64,000 bases of DNA, taken from JAXDBM01 sp963709485 (GTDB lineage Bacteria; Desulfobacterota; Syntrophia; Syntrophales; Fen-1087). Within the stretch, counting starts at the first letter, position 1. Each line of letters begins with the position of its first letter. Under the pieces are notes generated by a model, which was not told where the DNA came from, made no database searches, and was given only the letters and a program-made list of their open reading frames with translations. The translations under genes were made by a program, and so were the position numbers. Below are positions 17,797 through 26,695 of this stretch, one piece after another. The stretch lies in assembly GCA_963709485.1 (NCBI GenBank), contig CAVPWE010000007.1, positions 186,001-250,000 on the forward strand, written 5' to 3'.

Positions 17797-18189
17797 ATGG
17801 CAAAACCAGTCAGAAAGACAGGAAAGAAAAAGGAAAAGAAAAACATCACCGAGGGGATTGCCCATATCCAGTCGACCTTCAACAATACGATTGTGACCAT
17901 CACGGATTTGAGCGGCAATGTCATCGCTTGGGCTTCCGCCGGAATGCAGGGGTTCAAGGGGTCGCGGAAAAGCACGCCTTTTGCCGCCCAGCTTGCCGCA
18001 GAGGATGCGGTGAAAAAAGCCAAGGAGCATGGTCTGCGAAGTGTTCAGGTTTACGTCAAGGGCCCCGGTTCCGGTCGCGAGTCTGCATTGCGGTCGCTGC
18101 AACTGGCGGGGCTCAACATCAGCCTGATCCGGGATGTGACCCCCATTCCCCATAACGGTTGCCGTCCGCCGAAGCGAAGAAGGGTCTGA
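17797..18189 (+). CDS. rpsK: 30S ribosomal protein S11
   Basis: 130 aa, platform protein. Contains IAHIQSTFNNTIVTITD and the C-terminal DVTPIPHNGCRPPKRRRV; the Asn-Gly in HNG is the site of isoaspartate formation in other bacteria. ATG with CGGAGGAGTA upstream. Confidence 0.97.
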   Translation: MAKPVRKTGKKKEKKNITEGIAHIQSTFNNTIVTITDLSGNVIAWASAGMQGFKGSRKSTPFAAQLAAEDAVKKAKEHGLRSVQVYVKGPGSGRESALRSLQLAGLNISLIRDVTPIPHNGCRPPKRRRV

Positions 18190-18260
18190 AAGATCTTCAG
18201 GCCGTGTTTTCAGATATTCATTATCCGACATAGAATTCAGACAAAATCAGGGAGGTTTTT

Positions 18261-18887
18261 TTGGCACGGTACAGAGAATCCGCATGCAGGTTATGCCGCA
18301 GGGAAGGCCTTAAGCTGTTTCTGAAGGGGGACCGTTGTTACAGCGAAAAATGCGCTTTCGAGCGGCGGGGCTATGCTCCGGGTGAGCACGGTCAAATGCG
18401 CAAAAAGCATTCAGACTATGGTGTTCAGTTGCGGGCAAAGCAAAAACTGAAAAGAATGTACGGCCTGATGGAAAAGCAGTTCAGGGGCTATTTTGAAAAA
18501 GCGGATCGCCAAAAGGGGATTACGGGGACAAACCTGCTTCTTTTCCTGGAAAGGCGGCTCGATAACATGGTCTTCCGCATGGGCTTCGCCAATTCCAGGA
18601 CCGAGGCAAGGCAGCTGGTTCGGCACAATCATTTCCTCGTCGGCGGCAAGCCCGTCAATATTCCTTCATACCTGCTTCAAGCGGGCGATGACATTCAGGT
18701 CAGAGAGGGCAGCCGGAAGGTCGAACGGATTCTTGATGCCATGGAATCGATTGCCAGACGGGGGATACCGCAATGGCTCGAACTTGACAAGGAGAACTAC
18801 AGGGGAATTTTAAAGGTCCTTCCCACCAGAGAAGAATTGACGATGCCGGTACAGGAGCAGTTGGTGGTTGAACTTTATTCGAAGTAA
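18261..18887 (+). CDS. rpsD: 30S ribosomal protein S4, zinc-binding type
   Basis: 208 aa. S4 starts 30S body assembly and in E. coli represses the alpha operon. Here the N-terminal zinc site is present: CRLC and CYSEKC supply four Cys within the first 31 residues. The S4 RNA-binding domain (LDNMVFRMGFANSRTEARQL) follows. TTG start at 18261, strongly supported by GGGAGG five to eleven bases upstream and the family N-terminus MARYRESACRLCRREG. Confidence 0.97.
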   Translation: MARYRESACRLCRREGLKLFLKGDRCYSEKCAFERRGYAPGEHGQMRKKHSDYGVQLRAKQKLKRMYGLMEKQFRGYFEKADRQKGITGTNLLLFLERRLDNMVFRMGFANSRTEARQLVRHNHFLVGGKPVNIPSYLLQAGDDIQVREGSRKVERILDAMESIARRGIPQWLELDKENYRGILKVLPTREELTMPVQEQLVVELYSK

Positions 18888-18943
18888 AAGCATCGACATG
18901 CCGCAAACGCTGCAATAAGACCCGAAGGGTAGGAAAGTGTAAT

Positions 18944-19930
18944 ATGCAAAGAAACTGGCGGAGTATGATAAGACCGAAGCGGATCGAGATTGACGAGGCG
19001 ACGCATACGCCTTTCTACGGAGAGTTCAGTGCTCAGCCTCTGGAGCGGGGATTCGGCATTACGTTCGGAAACGCGCTCAGAAGGATCCTGCTGTCGTCGA
19101 TTCAGGGTGCCGCGATCGTTTCCGTCAGAATGGATGGCGTCCTGCACGAGTTTTCAACGGTTCCCGGCGTTAAAGAGGATGTGACCGATATCATTCTAAA
19201 CCTGAAGGGCGTACGCTTGAAACTTCATCAGGATGGGCCAAGAATGATTTCCCTGGATGCCACCAAAGCGGGTATCATCACGGCCGGAGATATCATCTGC
19301 GACGGGACGGTTGAAATCCTGAATCCGGATCATTATATCGCCACGCTCTCCGGAGAGGATTCCCTGAAGGCGGAGATGGCTGTCAAGATCGGAAAAGGTT
19401 ATGTGCCGGCGAAAAAGGAAAGGGATTACGACCAGCCCGAAGGAACGATCAATATCGATGCCGCATTCTCTCCGATCAAAAAGGTGAACTATACGGTTAC
19501 CCATGCCCGGGTGGGTCAGATCGCCGATTATGACAGGCTGATTATGGAAATCTGGACCGACGGCAGCGTCCGTCCCGAGGATGCCCTGGCCTATGCCGCC
19601 AAAATATTGAAAGATCAGTTGGACATCTTCATTAATTTTAATGAGGCCGAAGAGGAAGCGGAAATTCCCAATATCCCGGAAGAGGGGATTCCGAACAGCA
19701 ACCTGTTGAGGCACGTTGACGATCTGGAGCTTTCCGTTCGGTCGGCCAATTGTCTGAAGAATGCCGGTATCAATCTGATCGGCGAACTCGTTCAGAAGAC
19801 TGAGGCGGAAATGCTTAAGACGAAGAATTTCGGCCGCAAGTCTCTGAATGAGATCAAGGATATTTTGCAGGAAATGGACCTGAATTTCGGGATGAAACTC
19901 GATTTTCCTCCCTGGAATCAGGACAAATGA
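18944..19930 (+). CDS. rpoA: DNA-directed RNA polymerase subunit alpha
   Basis: 328 aa. N-terminal dimerisation domain (PLERGFGITFGNALRRILLS), insert domain, a short acidic linker (EAEEEAEIPNIPEEG), and the C-terminal DNA/activator-binding domain starting near residue 250 with LELSVRSANCLKNAGI. ATG at 18944. A downstream ATG at 18968 (MIRPKRIEIDE) is a possible shorter start, because the first eight residues are less conserved. Followed by rplQ as usual. Confidence 0.97.
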   Translation: MQRNWRSMIRPKRIEIDEATHTPFYGEFSAQPLERGFGITFGNALRRILLSSIQGAAIVSVRMDGVLHEFSTVPGVKEDVTDIILNLKGVRLKLHQDGPRMISLDATKAGIITAGDIICDGTVEILNPDHYIATLSGEDSLKAEMAVKIGKGYVPAKKERDYDQPEGTINIDAAFSPIKKVNYTVTHARVGQIADYDRLIMEIWTDGSVRPEDALAYAAKILKDQLDIFINFNEAEEEAEIPNIPEEGIPNSNLLRHVDDLELSVRSANCLKNAGINLIGELVQKTEAEMLKTKNFGRKSLNEIKDILQEMDLNFGMKLDFPPWNQDK

Positions 19931-19997
19931 GGGGAATGATCGGAAGAAGCGGCAGGGATTGAACAGACATTTTATTGATTGGAAAGGGAAATGATCG

Positions 19998-20402
19998 ATG
20001 CGTCATGGAAAATCGGGAAGTAAGCTCGGCCGGACGTCAAGTCACAGAAAAGCCATGCTTCGGAATATGGTTACTTCCTTTTTGAAATATGAAAAGATCC
20101 GGACAACCGATGTGAAGGCGAAGGAACTGAAACAGGTTGCCGAGAAAATGATTACTTTGGGTAAGAGGGGCGACCTCCATGCGCGGAGGCAGGCCCTGGC
20201 TTTTGTGAGAGATCCTGAAGTGGTCGGCAAGCTTTTCAGCGATCTGTCAGCGCGTTATCGTGACCGGGCGGGCGGCTATACAAGGATCGTCAAGATGGGT
20301 TACCGAACGGGCGACAATGCCCCGCTTTCAGTCATCGAATTGATCGGATTGGTGACCAAAGAGAAACCGAAAGCGAAAAAGAAAACGGCCGCGGCAAAAT
20401 AA
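19998..20402 (+). CDS. rplQ: 50S ribosomal protein L17
   Basis: 134 aa, beginning MRHGKSGSKLGRTSSHRKAM. L17 lies near the tunnel exit. Lysine- and alanine-rich tail KPKAKKKTAAAK. Last gene of the array; an intrinsic terminator follows 44 bp later. Confidence 0.97.
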   Translation: MRHGKSGSKLGRTSSHRKAMLRNMVTSFLKYEKIRTTDVKAKELKQVAEKMITLGKRGDLHARRQALAFVRDPEVVGKLFSDLSARYRDRAGGYTRIVKMGYRTGDNAPLSVIELIGLVTKEKPKAKKKTAAAK

Positions 20403-20446
20403 GTCAGACCCTTCCGGGTCAGTGCAGGCACCGTTTATTTATTTCC

Positions 20447-20476
20447 AAAGGCAGGGTCAATTCACCCCTGCCTTTT
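20447..20476 (+). terminator. Intrinsic terminator after rplQ
   Basis: AAAGGCAGGG (20447-20456) pairs perfectly with CCCTGCCTTT (20466-20475) around a nine-base loop, followed by T-rich sequence including seven T from 20491. It closes the ribosomal array. Confidence 0.85.
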
Positions 20477-20487
20477 CGCATTTCTTC

Positions 20488-20515
20488 TTGTTTTTTTCAT
20501 CAAAAAAGATATAAT
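20488..20515 (+). promoter_or_regulatory. Putative sigma-70 promoter for the EF-Tu-domain-like gene
   Basis: A perfect TATAAT lies at 20510-20515, with TTGTTT 16 bases upstream as a weak -35. It sits just downstream of the rplQ terminator and 60 bp before the next start codon. Confidence 0.45.
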
Positions 20516-20577
20516 TTGAAAAGGGCTATTGTGAGTCCGTTCGTTTGTGATGATCAGCAATCGGAAAGGAGGTCGTT

Positions 20578-20835
20578 ATGGCAGAAGTGAAGATTGGCGA
20601 GGTGGTCAAATTTTTTGCTAAACCAAGTGTCGCTGCAGTTAAAATCACCGAGGGTGAGGTTCAGGTCAACGATACGCTCAAGTTCTTCGGTCATACGACA
20701 GACCTGACCCAGGTCATTGACTCCATGGAGGTCAACAACCAGAAGGTTGAAAAGGCCGTTGCCGGAGATTATATCGGGATCAGGGTCACGGACCGCGTTC
20801 GGCCCGGCGACGAGGTTTTCAAGATTGTTCCCTGA
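20578..20835 (+). CDS. Small EF-Tu domain II-like beta-barrel protein
   Basis: 85 aa, beginning MAEVKIGEVVKFFAKPSVAAV. The whole protein reads as a single translation-factor domain II barrel: a VxxKITEG strand, NDTLKFFGHTTDLTQ, AGDYIGIRV and RPGDEVFKIV all match the pattern by which EF-Tu, IF2 and U32 peptidases build this fold. There is no GTPase domain. Strong Shine-Dalgarno GGAAAGGAGG. Its own promoter and terminator make it a monocistronic gene. Related stand-alone proteins are annotated as translation elongation factor-like; their function is not known to me, and binding to RNA or tRNA is only inference from the fold. Confidence 0.75.
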   Translation: MAEVKIGEVVKFFAKPSVAAVKITEGEVQVNDTLKFFGHTTDLTQVIDSMEVNNQKVEKAVAGDYIGIRVTDRVRPGDEVFKIVP

Positions 20836-20898
20836 TCCGCGGCGGAGAGATTGATTACATTTATCTCCGTTAACGGAGTCCTCCCTGTGGAGATTCAT

Positions 20899-20941
20899 GC
20901 CATGGGCCCTACAATCGGTCAGCCGCCCCATGGCTTTTTTT
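20899..20941 (+). terminator. Intrinsic terminator before folC
   Basis: GCCATGGG (20899-20906) pairs with CCCATGGC (20927-20934), followed immediately by seven T. It ends the transcript of the small barrel protein and shows that longer in-frame extensions of folC through this region are not the real start. Confidence 0.85.
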
Positions 20942-20983
20942 AGCCGTGCCCGCTGTCCCGATGCTCTTTGTAACTGCAGCCGA

Positions 20984-22246
20984 ATGAGACCAGTCGATTC
21001 ACAGGACTATCTTTCCAGTTTGAACAGCGCCCGCATCCGTCTGGGCCTCGATCGCATGCGATGTCTGCTTCGGAAATTGCGCGATCCCCAGACCAGATAT
21101 GCTACGGTTGTCATCGGGGGAACGAACGGTAAGGGCTCCATTGCGGCGATGACCGCTTCAATCCTGTCGTCGGGCGGCTTCAGGACCGGTCTTTATACTT
21201 CTCCCCATCTGATTGACGTCCGGGAGCGGATCCGCATTGATGGTCGCATGATTTCGACGGAGGAAATGGGGACCGAAATCGAGGAAGTCAGGCATCAGGT
21301 GACCGAGGAAGTTACCTACTTCGAATTTCTCACGGCGGTTGCTTTCCTTCATTTTGCGCGAAGACAGGTGGAACTGGCCATACTGGAGGTCGGCATGGGG
21401 GGGCGACTGGATGCAACCAATTTGGCCGAGCCGGCAGTCTGCGTCATTTCCAATATCGGCATGGATCACCAAGCCTTTCTGGGATCCCGTCTGGAAGATA
21501 TCGCGCGGGAAAAAATCGGCATTGTGAAACCGGGTGTCCCCTGCGTAACGGCGATCCGACAAAGTCATCTTGTCCGGCTTTTTGAAGAAGCCTGCTTCAG
21601 CAGAAATGCGAGGCTGTACAGACTGGGAAAGGATTTCTGCATCCGAAAGGAAGGGAAGGGTCTCTTTTCCATAAAAGGCATTCTTGGAAGCCATAAACAC
21701 CTTTTCTGTCCCCTTCGGGGGAGACATCAACTGGATAACGCCGCCCTGGCCGTCGGAACGGTCGAGCTTCTATCGGAGAAAGGTTTCCGGATCGAAGAGG
21801 CTGCCATTGGTCAGGGGCTGAAAGATACCCGATGGGAAGGGCGCCTGGAAATTCTTCAGGAGAAACCGCTTGTGCTCATCGATGCGGCACACAACCCGGC
21901 AGGCATCTCGGCATTATGCAAGACCTTGAAAACACAATTCGCCGGCAAAAGGATGTTCGTCATTTTCGGCGTACTGGAGGACAAGGATTATCGAAACATG
22001 CTGAGAAGACTTTGTCCTTTGGCGCATCGTCTGATCATCACCAGGCCGGATAGCAGCAGAGCACAGTTTCCGGGAAAGGTCTTGAAGGCGGCAAGCCGGT
22101 ATATTGGAAATAGCGTCATCGCTGAGAATCCGGAAGCAGCCCTGCGACTGGCGCTGGCGGAGACCGGTCCAGACGATCTCATCTGCATTACCGGTTCCAT
22201 CTATCTGATTGGCGAAATAAAGCGAGCGTACCGAAGAATCCATTGA
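20984..22246 (+). CDS. folC: Bifunctional folylpolyglutamate/dihydrofolate synthase
   Basis: ATP-dependent ligase that adds glutamate to (dihydro)folate. P-loop GGTNGKGS is encoded near 21117; the GGRLDATN motif, the MDHQAFLG segment and the C-terminal domain with DAAHNPAG are all present. I start at the ATG at 20984 (MRPVDSQDYLSSLNSAR), giving 420 aa as in the family, because an intrinsic terminator occupies the upstream part of the frame; the Shine-Dalgarno is weak. The last four bases overlap a possible TTG of the next frame, and lptD starts five bases after the stop. Confidence 0.93.
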   Translation: MRPVDSQDYLSSLNSARIRLGLDRMRCLLRKLRDPQTRYATVVIGGTNGKGSIAAMTASILSSGGFRTGLYTSPHLIDVRERIRIDGRMISTEEMGTEIEEVRHQVTEEVTYFEFLTAVAFLHFARRQVELAILEVGMGGRLDATNLAEPAVCVISNIGMDHQAFLGSRLEDIAREKIGIVKPGVPCVTAIRQSHLVRLFEEACFSRNARLYRLGKDFCIRKEGKGLFSIKGILGSHKHLFCPLRGRHQLDNAALAVGTVELLSEKGFRIEEAAIGQGLKDTRWEGRLEILQEKPLVLIDAAHNPAGISALCKTLKTQFAGKRMFVIFGVLEDKDYRNMLRRLCPLAHRLIITRPDSSRAQFPGKVLKAASRYIGNSVIAENPEAALRLALAETGPDDLICITGSIYLIGEIKRAYRRIH

Positions 22247-22251
22247 GAGCC

Positions 22252-24498
22252 ATGATGCTTAAAGAGATTTCAAAATTATACCTGATTCTGGCCCTGGTGT
22301 TCTATCTTTTCCCGGAGGCAGGCTGCGCCGCACCACCGGACATTCCGGTTCCAGCGACCCCGACCGCGGCGGTGGCGCCGGACAAAGCTTCCAAAGGGCC
22401 TGTGACCATTGAATCGGAAAGCATTACCTATGATTCCGAAACGGATACCTACCATGCCCGTGGACAGGTGGTGATCACCTACGACGGCGGTGTGCTGACG
22501 GCCGAGGATGTCTTCCTCAATAAGACGAAAAATGAGGCTCTCGCCACGGGAAATGTGATCCTGAAAAGCAAGAATGATGTGTTGCGGGGCGACCGTGTGG
22601 ATTTTGACATTGAGACAAAGACAGGGGTTGCCTATCAGGGAAAGGTCTTCTTTGCCCAGAATCATTTCTATATTTCAGGGGACAAGATTGAAAAAACGGG
22701 AGAGGCGACCTACCATATCGAGGGAGCCACGGCCACATCCTGCGACGGGGACAAGCCGGACTGGCAACTGGCCGGCAATGAACTGGACGTGACTGTGGAA
22801 GGTTACGGCACTCTGAAGCACATGAGATTTCTGACCAACGGCGTCCCGGTCCTGTACATGCCCTATCTCATTTTTCCGGCTAAAAAAAAGAGGCAGTCCG
22901 GATTCCTGCTCCCATCGATTGCCAATTCCGATCAAAATGGATGGGATGTTGAGCTTCCCTTCTTCTGGGCCATCTCGGACAGCGTGGATGCCACCTTCTA
23001 TCAGCGATACATGGAAAAGCGGGGGTTCAAGGAAGGGATTGAATTAAGGTATTTTGCCGGCAAGGACACCTTCGGGACCGTCTATGGAGACTTCCTCAAC
23101 GACGAAATGCGGATCAACGAGACGGTAGGCGGCATCACAAGGGACTGGCAAACGGACCAGCAGCGATGGTCCTTCTACCTGAACCACCAGACCAACTTCG
23201 ACCCCACGTTCTATTTGAGGACGGACATCCGGAAAGTATCGGACAAATGGTACTTCAGGGATTTTGCAACACAGAACTACTACCGCGACAATTATTCGAC
23301 GACGGACGTCCAGCGGTTCAGGAAAGTGCCCTTCCAGGCGGACGAGTCGCTCTCCTCCCTGTCGTCCACCGCCCGCCTGGTGAAAAGCTGGCCCCTGTAC
23401 AACCTGACGGTTCTGGGAAACTACACGGATAATTTTGCCACGGAAACGAATGACTCGACGCTGCAGTCCTACCCGGAAGTCACCTTTACCGGAACGAAGC
23501 GCCCCCTTTTCGGAACGCCGCTGAACCTGGAGTTTTCGTCATTGTACGGTTATTACTATCGAACGGTCGGACAGAAGGGGCACCTTTTCGATTTCAAACC
23601 CTATCTGTCTCTCCCCCTCAACCTGTGGGGGTATGGTCAATTGACACCGTATTTTGGTTTGGTCGAAACGGTGTGGCAGCTGGATGACGATCCCGCCGCA
23701 CCGGCGGACAAACAGGGCAGCAGGAGTATTTACAACCCGGCGCTGAACTTGCGGACGGAAATCTCCAGGGTGTTCGATCTGGGCGGCGATACCCTGCAGA
23801 AGATTCGGCACGGCATTGTTCCGGAGGTCACCTACGCCTATGTCCCCAATGTTTACCAGAATGATGTCCCTGATTTTGTCAGCCGCATCGGCGAGCAGAG
23901 TGCGATTACCTACTCGCTGACCAACAGCTTCATCGCCAAAGTGAAAGGCCAGGACGGGAAGTCCAGTTACCAGGAATTTCTGCGATTCAAACTGGCGCAG
24001 ATCTATGATCTCAAAGAAGCGTCAAGGAATGAGGAAGAAACGGGAATTGAAAAAAGGCCCTTCAGCAATGTGTGGGTCGAAACCGATTTCATGCCCTTTA
24101 AATATCTCTCTTTGATCGCGCGGAATCAATACAATATCTATGAATCCGAATGGATACAGAACAACTATGATCTGGTCCTCAGCGACAGCCGCGGCGACTC
24201 GGCCACGGTCGCCTATCGTTACACCCAGAACGCCATCGAAGAGTTCAACCTCTCTCTCAAGGCGGTGGTCACAAAAACGACGGATCTGTTTTATTCCCAT
24301 CGAAGAGACCAACTCAACAACAGGGATGTGGAGACGACCTATGGCATCAATTATCACAAACAATGTTGGAATGTAGGCGTCTTCTATTCCGAAAAGATCA
24401 AAGCGGATGCCGCGGGCGTAATCGACAAGGATCAGTTTGACAAGACTTTCATGGTTGTTTTCTCCCTGTACGGTCTTGGAAGTTTGGGGAATCGTTAG
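22252..24498 (+). CDS. lptD: LPS-assembly protein LptD
   Basis: Outer-membrane beta-barrel that inserts lipopolysaccharide into the outer leaflet. About 748 aa from ATG 22252. An N-terminal signal peptide (LYLILALVFYLFPEAGCA) precedes a periplasmic OstA/LptA-like jellyroll (about residues 45-150, with ESESITYDSETDTYHARGQV), then a long barrel with alternating aromatic strands ending VVFSLYGLGSLGNR. Cysteines at SCDGDKPDW and near the C-terminus (HKQCWNVG) could form the disulfide used by LptD; E. coli has a CC pair at the latter place, here only one Cys. The gene indicates a Gram-negative envelope with LPS. Confidence 0.92.
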   Translation: MMLKEISKLYLILALVFYLFPEAGCAAPPDIPVPATPTAAVAPDKASKGPVTIESESITYDSETDTYHARGQVVITYDGGVLTAEDVFLNKTKNEALATGNVILKSKNDVLRGDRVDFDIETKTGVAYQGKVFFAQNHFYISGDKIEKTGEATYHIEGATATSCDGDKPDWQLAGNELDVTVEGYGTLKHMRFLTNGVPVLYMPYLIFPAKKKRQSGFLLPSIANSDQNGWDVELPFFWAISDSVDATFYQRYMEKRGFKEGIELRYFAGKDTFGTVYGDFLNDEMRINETVGGITRDWQTDQQRWSFYLNHQTNFDPTFYLRTDIRKVSDKWYFRDFATQNYYRDNYSTTDVQRFRKVPFQADESLSSLSSTARLVKSWPLYNLTVLGNYTDNFATETNDSTLQSYPEVTFTGTKRPLFGTPLNLEFSSLYGYYYRTVGQKGHLFDFKPYLSLPLNLWGYGQLTPYFGLVETVWQLDDDPAAPADKQGSRSIYNPALNLRTEISRVFDLGGDTLQKIRHGIVPEVTYAYVPNVYQNDVPDFVSRIGEQSAITYSLTNSFIAKVKGQDGKSSYQEFLRFKLAQIYDLKEASRNEEETGIEKRPFSNVWVETDFMPFKYLSLIARNQYNIYESEWIQNNYDLVLSDSRGDSATVAYRYTQNAIEEFNLSLKAVVTKTTDLFYSHRRDQLNNRDVETTYGINYHKQCWNVGVFYSEKIKADAAGVIDKDQFDKTFMVVFSLYGLGSLGNR

Positions 24499-24600
24499 GC
24501 CGGTCATGTTTGCGCAGCCGCGAAACGCGGTGGCGCCTCCAGCAGGGGTGCGTAAAAAGGGGCAATATTAAAAAATGATCCTACCGGAGACGATTTTTTC

Positions 24601-24629
24601 TTGACAAAAATATCGAAATTAAATATCTA
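24601..24629 (+). promoter_or_regulatory. Putative sigma-70 promoter for rplM-rpsI
   Basis: Perfect -35 TTGACA at 24601-24606, a 17-bp spacer and a weaker -10 TATCTA at 24624-24629 in an A/T-rich stretch, 34 bp ahead of the rplM ATG. The rest of the 164-bp gap after lptD shows no clear terminator. Confidence 0.6.
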
Positions 24630-24662
24630 TTGTTTTTAATTTTTTCAATGGTTCGGTGGCTT

Positions 24663-25091
24663 ATGAAAACATTTAACGCAAAGAGGGAAAGCGTCGCCAG
24701 GGACTGGTATGTGGTTGATGCGGAGGGGAAAATTCTGGGAAGGCTGGCCAGCGAAATTGCGAGGCGCCTGCGGGGCAAGCACAAGCCCGTATATACACCG
24801 CATGTGGATACCGGGGATTTCATTATCGTTGTAAATGCCGGAAAAGTAAGGCTCAGCGGCAACAAATTAAGGGACAAGATCTATTACCGCCATTCCGGTT
24901 ATCCGGGTGGATTGAAGGAAACGTCGGCCGGAAAGATGCTTCAGGAGAAGCCCGCGGAGGTTCTGCGTCTTGCCGTCAGAGGGATGCTTCCCAAGAATTC
25001 GCTCGGCCGGACCATGCTGAAGAAGCTTAAAATTTACACCGGAAGCGACCATTGTCATGAGGCGCAGTGCCCGCGCGTCCTCAGTATTTAG
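24663..25091 (+). CDS. rplM: 50S ribosomal protein L13
   Basis: 142 aa, exactly the family length, from ATG 24663 (MKTFNAKRESVARDWYVVDA). Early 50S assembly protein. Longer in-frame starts would lie in the promoter. The C-terminal part has GMLPKNSLGRTMLKKLKIYTG and HxAQ-like HEAQCPRVL. Paired with rpsI as in nearly all bacteria. Confidence 0.97.
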   Translation: MKTFNAKRESVARDWYVVDAEGKILGRLASEIARRLRGKHKPVYTPHVDTGDFIIVVNAGKVRLSGNKLRDKIYYRHSGYPGGLKETSAGKMLQEKPAEVLRLAVRGMLPKNSLGRTMLKKLKIYTGSDHCHEAQCPRVLSI

Positions 25092-25156
25092 GAATTCCCC
25101 TACGAGATGACAGGAATGACGGGATCAAGTGGATTTATGATGATTTGGAGAGCGAT

Positions 25157-25549
25157 ATGACGGATAAGCGTTACTATGCGACGGGAAAAAGGAAATGCGC
25201 CATCGCCAGGATTTATATGAAAGAGGGGACGGGGGTTCTAACCGTCAACAAAAGGAATTTCGATGATTATTTCACCCGGGACAGCCTGAAAATGCTGATT
25301 CAGCAGCCTCTTGAACTGGTCGGGAAAAAAGGAAAATTCGATTTCTTCGTCAATGTCAATGGCGGCGGGATGGCCGGACAGGCCGGTGCTGTAAAACACG
25401 GCATCTCCAAGGTCCTGGTGGAGTATGATCAGGCATTGCGCGCCACCCTGAAAAAATCAGGTTTCCTGACCCGCGATTCCCGGATCAAGGAAAGAAAAAA
25501 GTATGGCCAGCCTGGAGCGAGAAAACGGTTCCAGTTCTCGAAACGGTAA
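25157..25549 (+). CDS. rpsI: 30S ribosomal protein S9
   Basis: 130 aa from ATG 25157 with GGAG upstream. S9 reaches its C-terminal tail to the P-site tRNA; the tail KYGQPGARKRFQFSKR ends in the universal K-R. The body motif NVNGGGMAGQAGAVKHGI is intact. Confidence 0.97.
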   Translation: MTDKRYYATGKRKCAIARIYMKEGTGVLTVNKRNFDDYFTRDSLKMLIQQPLELVGKKGKFDFFVNVNGGGMAGQAGAVKHGISKVLVEYDQALRATLKKSGFLTRDSRIKERKKYGQPGARKRFQFSKR

Positions 25550-25555
25550 AATCTG

Positions 25556-25584
25556 AAAGGGGGGCTTGAGGCCTCCCTTTTTTT
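25556..25584 (+). terminator. Intrinsic terminator after rpsI
   Basis: AAAGGGGGGC (25556-25565) pairs with GCCTCCCTTT (25571-25580) around a five-base loop with one G-T pair, and runs into a seven-T tract. Confidence 0.88.
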
Positions 25585-25644
25585 ATGGGGAAGATTTATT
25601 CCGGGCGGGCAGATGTCCGCCCGGCTTCAGAGGATCAACCGGGG

Positions 25645-26685
25645 ATGGTTAAAATCGGGATTTATGGGGCGAGCGGCTATACCGGCCAGGAGCTTTTAAG
25701 GCATCTGCTTGCACATCCGGAAGCGGATGTCGTTGCGATTACGTCGCGCCGATATGCAGGGATCGCAGTTGCGGACGTATATCCGGCCTTCACCGAATTG
25801 ACCGATCTCGCTTTTATGGATGCCTCTCCGGACGAAGTGGCGCGCCTGGCCGATCTCGTCTTTTTGGCTCTGCCCCACGGGATTTCCATGACCGTCGCTC
25901 CCGCGTTTTTGAAGGCCGGCAAAAAGGTGGTCGATCTGAGCGCCGATTTTCGGCTTCGGGATGCCGTCTGTTACGAGCAGTGGTATGGCGCCCATGCGGC
26001 GCCGGAGCTGCTGGCAGAGGCTGTTTACGGTGTGCCGGAACTTCACCGGGAAAAGATCCGGAAGGCGAGGATCGTCGCCAATCCCGGGTGCTACCCCACC
26101 AGTGTGATCCTTGGCCTCGCCCCGCTCCTGACGACGGACTGGATGGATCGTTCCTCCCTGATCATCGACTCGAAATCCGGCGTGAGCGGCGCCGGGCGTG
26201 AACCGCTGGTGGGTTCGCTGTTCTGCGAAGTCAACGAGGGATTCAAGGCGTATAAAGTCGGCGGCCAGCATCGACACATCCCCGAAATGGAGCAGGAGTT
26301 GAGCCTGCTGGCGGGGCATGATGTGAAGATATCCTTTACGCCGCATTTGCTGCCGCTGAACCGGGGAATTTTAAGCACCATCTATGCGTCCCTGAAGAAA
26401 GACGTCACCGCGGTGGAACTGACGACACGCTATCAGGACTTTTACAGGGATGAGCCCTTTGTGCGAATCTGCAAATCCGGCGTGTTCCCCAATCTTTCCT
26501 CCGTGCGCGGTTCCAACTGTTGTGACATCGGCCTGGCGGTGGATCGCCGGACCAACCGGGTCATTGTCCTGTCGGCCATTGACAATTTGATCAAGGGCGC
26601 TGCCGGTCAGGCCATCCAGAACATGAATCTCATCTGCGGCTTCGGTGAGCGCGTAGGATTGACGAGATGTTCCCTCTTTCCATAG
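25645..26685 (+). CDS. argC: N-acetyl-gamma-glutamyl-phosphate reductase
   Basis: NADPH-dependent third step of arginine synthesis. 346 aa from ATG 25645 (MVKIGIYGASGYTGQELL), the usual length; in-frame starts further up are not conserved. Rossmann GASGYTG, the catalytic Cys in ANPGCYPTS and the catalytic His in GGQHRHIPE are present. No other arginine genes are adjacent; cysS follows after ten bases. Confidence 0.95.
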   Translation: MVKIGIYGASGYTGQELLRHLLAHPEADVVAITSRRYAGIAVADVYPAFTELTDLAFMDASPDEVARLADLVFLALPHGISMTVAPAFLKAGKKVVDLSADFRLRDAVCYEQWYGAHAAPELLAEAVYGVPELHREKIRKARIVANPGCYPTSVILGLAPLLTTDWMDRSSLIIDSKSGVSGAGREPLVGSLFCEVNEGFKAYKVGGQHRHIPEMEQELSLLAGHDVKISFTPHLLPLNRGILSTIYASLKKDVTAVELTTRYQDFYRDEPFVRICKSGVFPNLSSVRGSNCCDIGLAVDRRTNRVIVLSAIDNLIKGAAGQAIQNMNLICGFGERVGLTRCSLFP

Positions 26686-26695
26686 CGGAGGTGCC

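Noticed and set aside
20897..20983. Upstream extension of folC
   Set aside because: It reads through an intrinsic terminator and shows no conservation with FolC; the start was moved to 20984.
22252..22320. Lipobox in the LptD signal peptide (PEAGC)
   Set aside because: The -3 position is Glu, not Leu/Val/Ile, and LptD is not a lipoprotein; treated as an ordinary signal peptide.
24499..24560. Hairpin CCGCG-AAA-CGCGG after lptD as terminator
   Set aside because: The stem is short and not followed by a T run, so it was not called.
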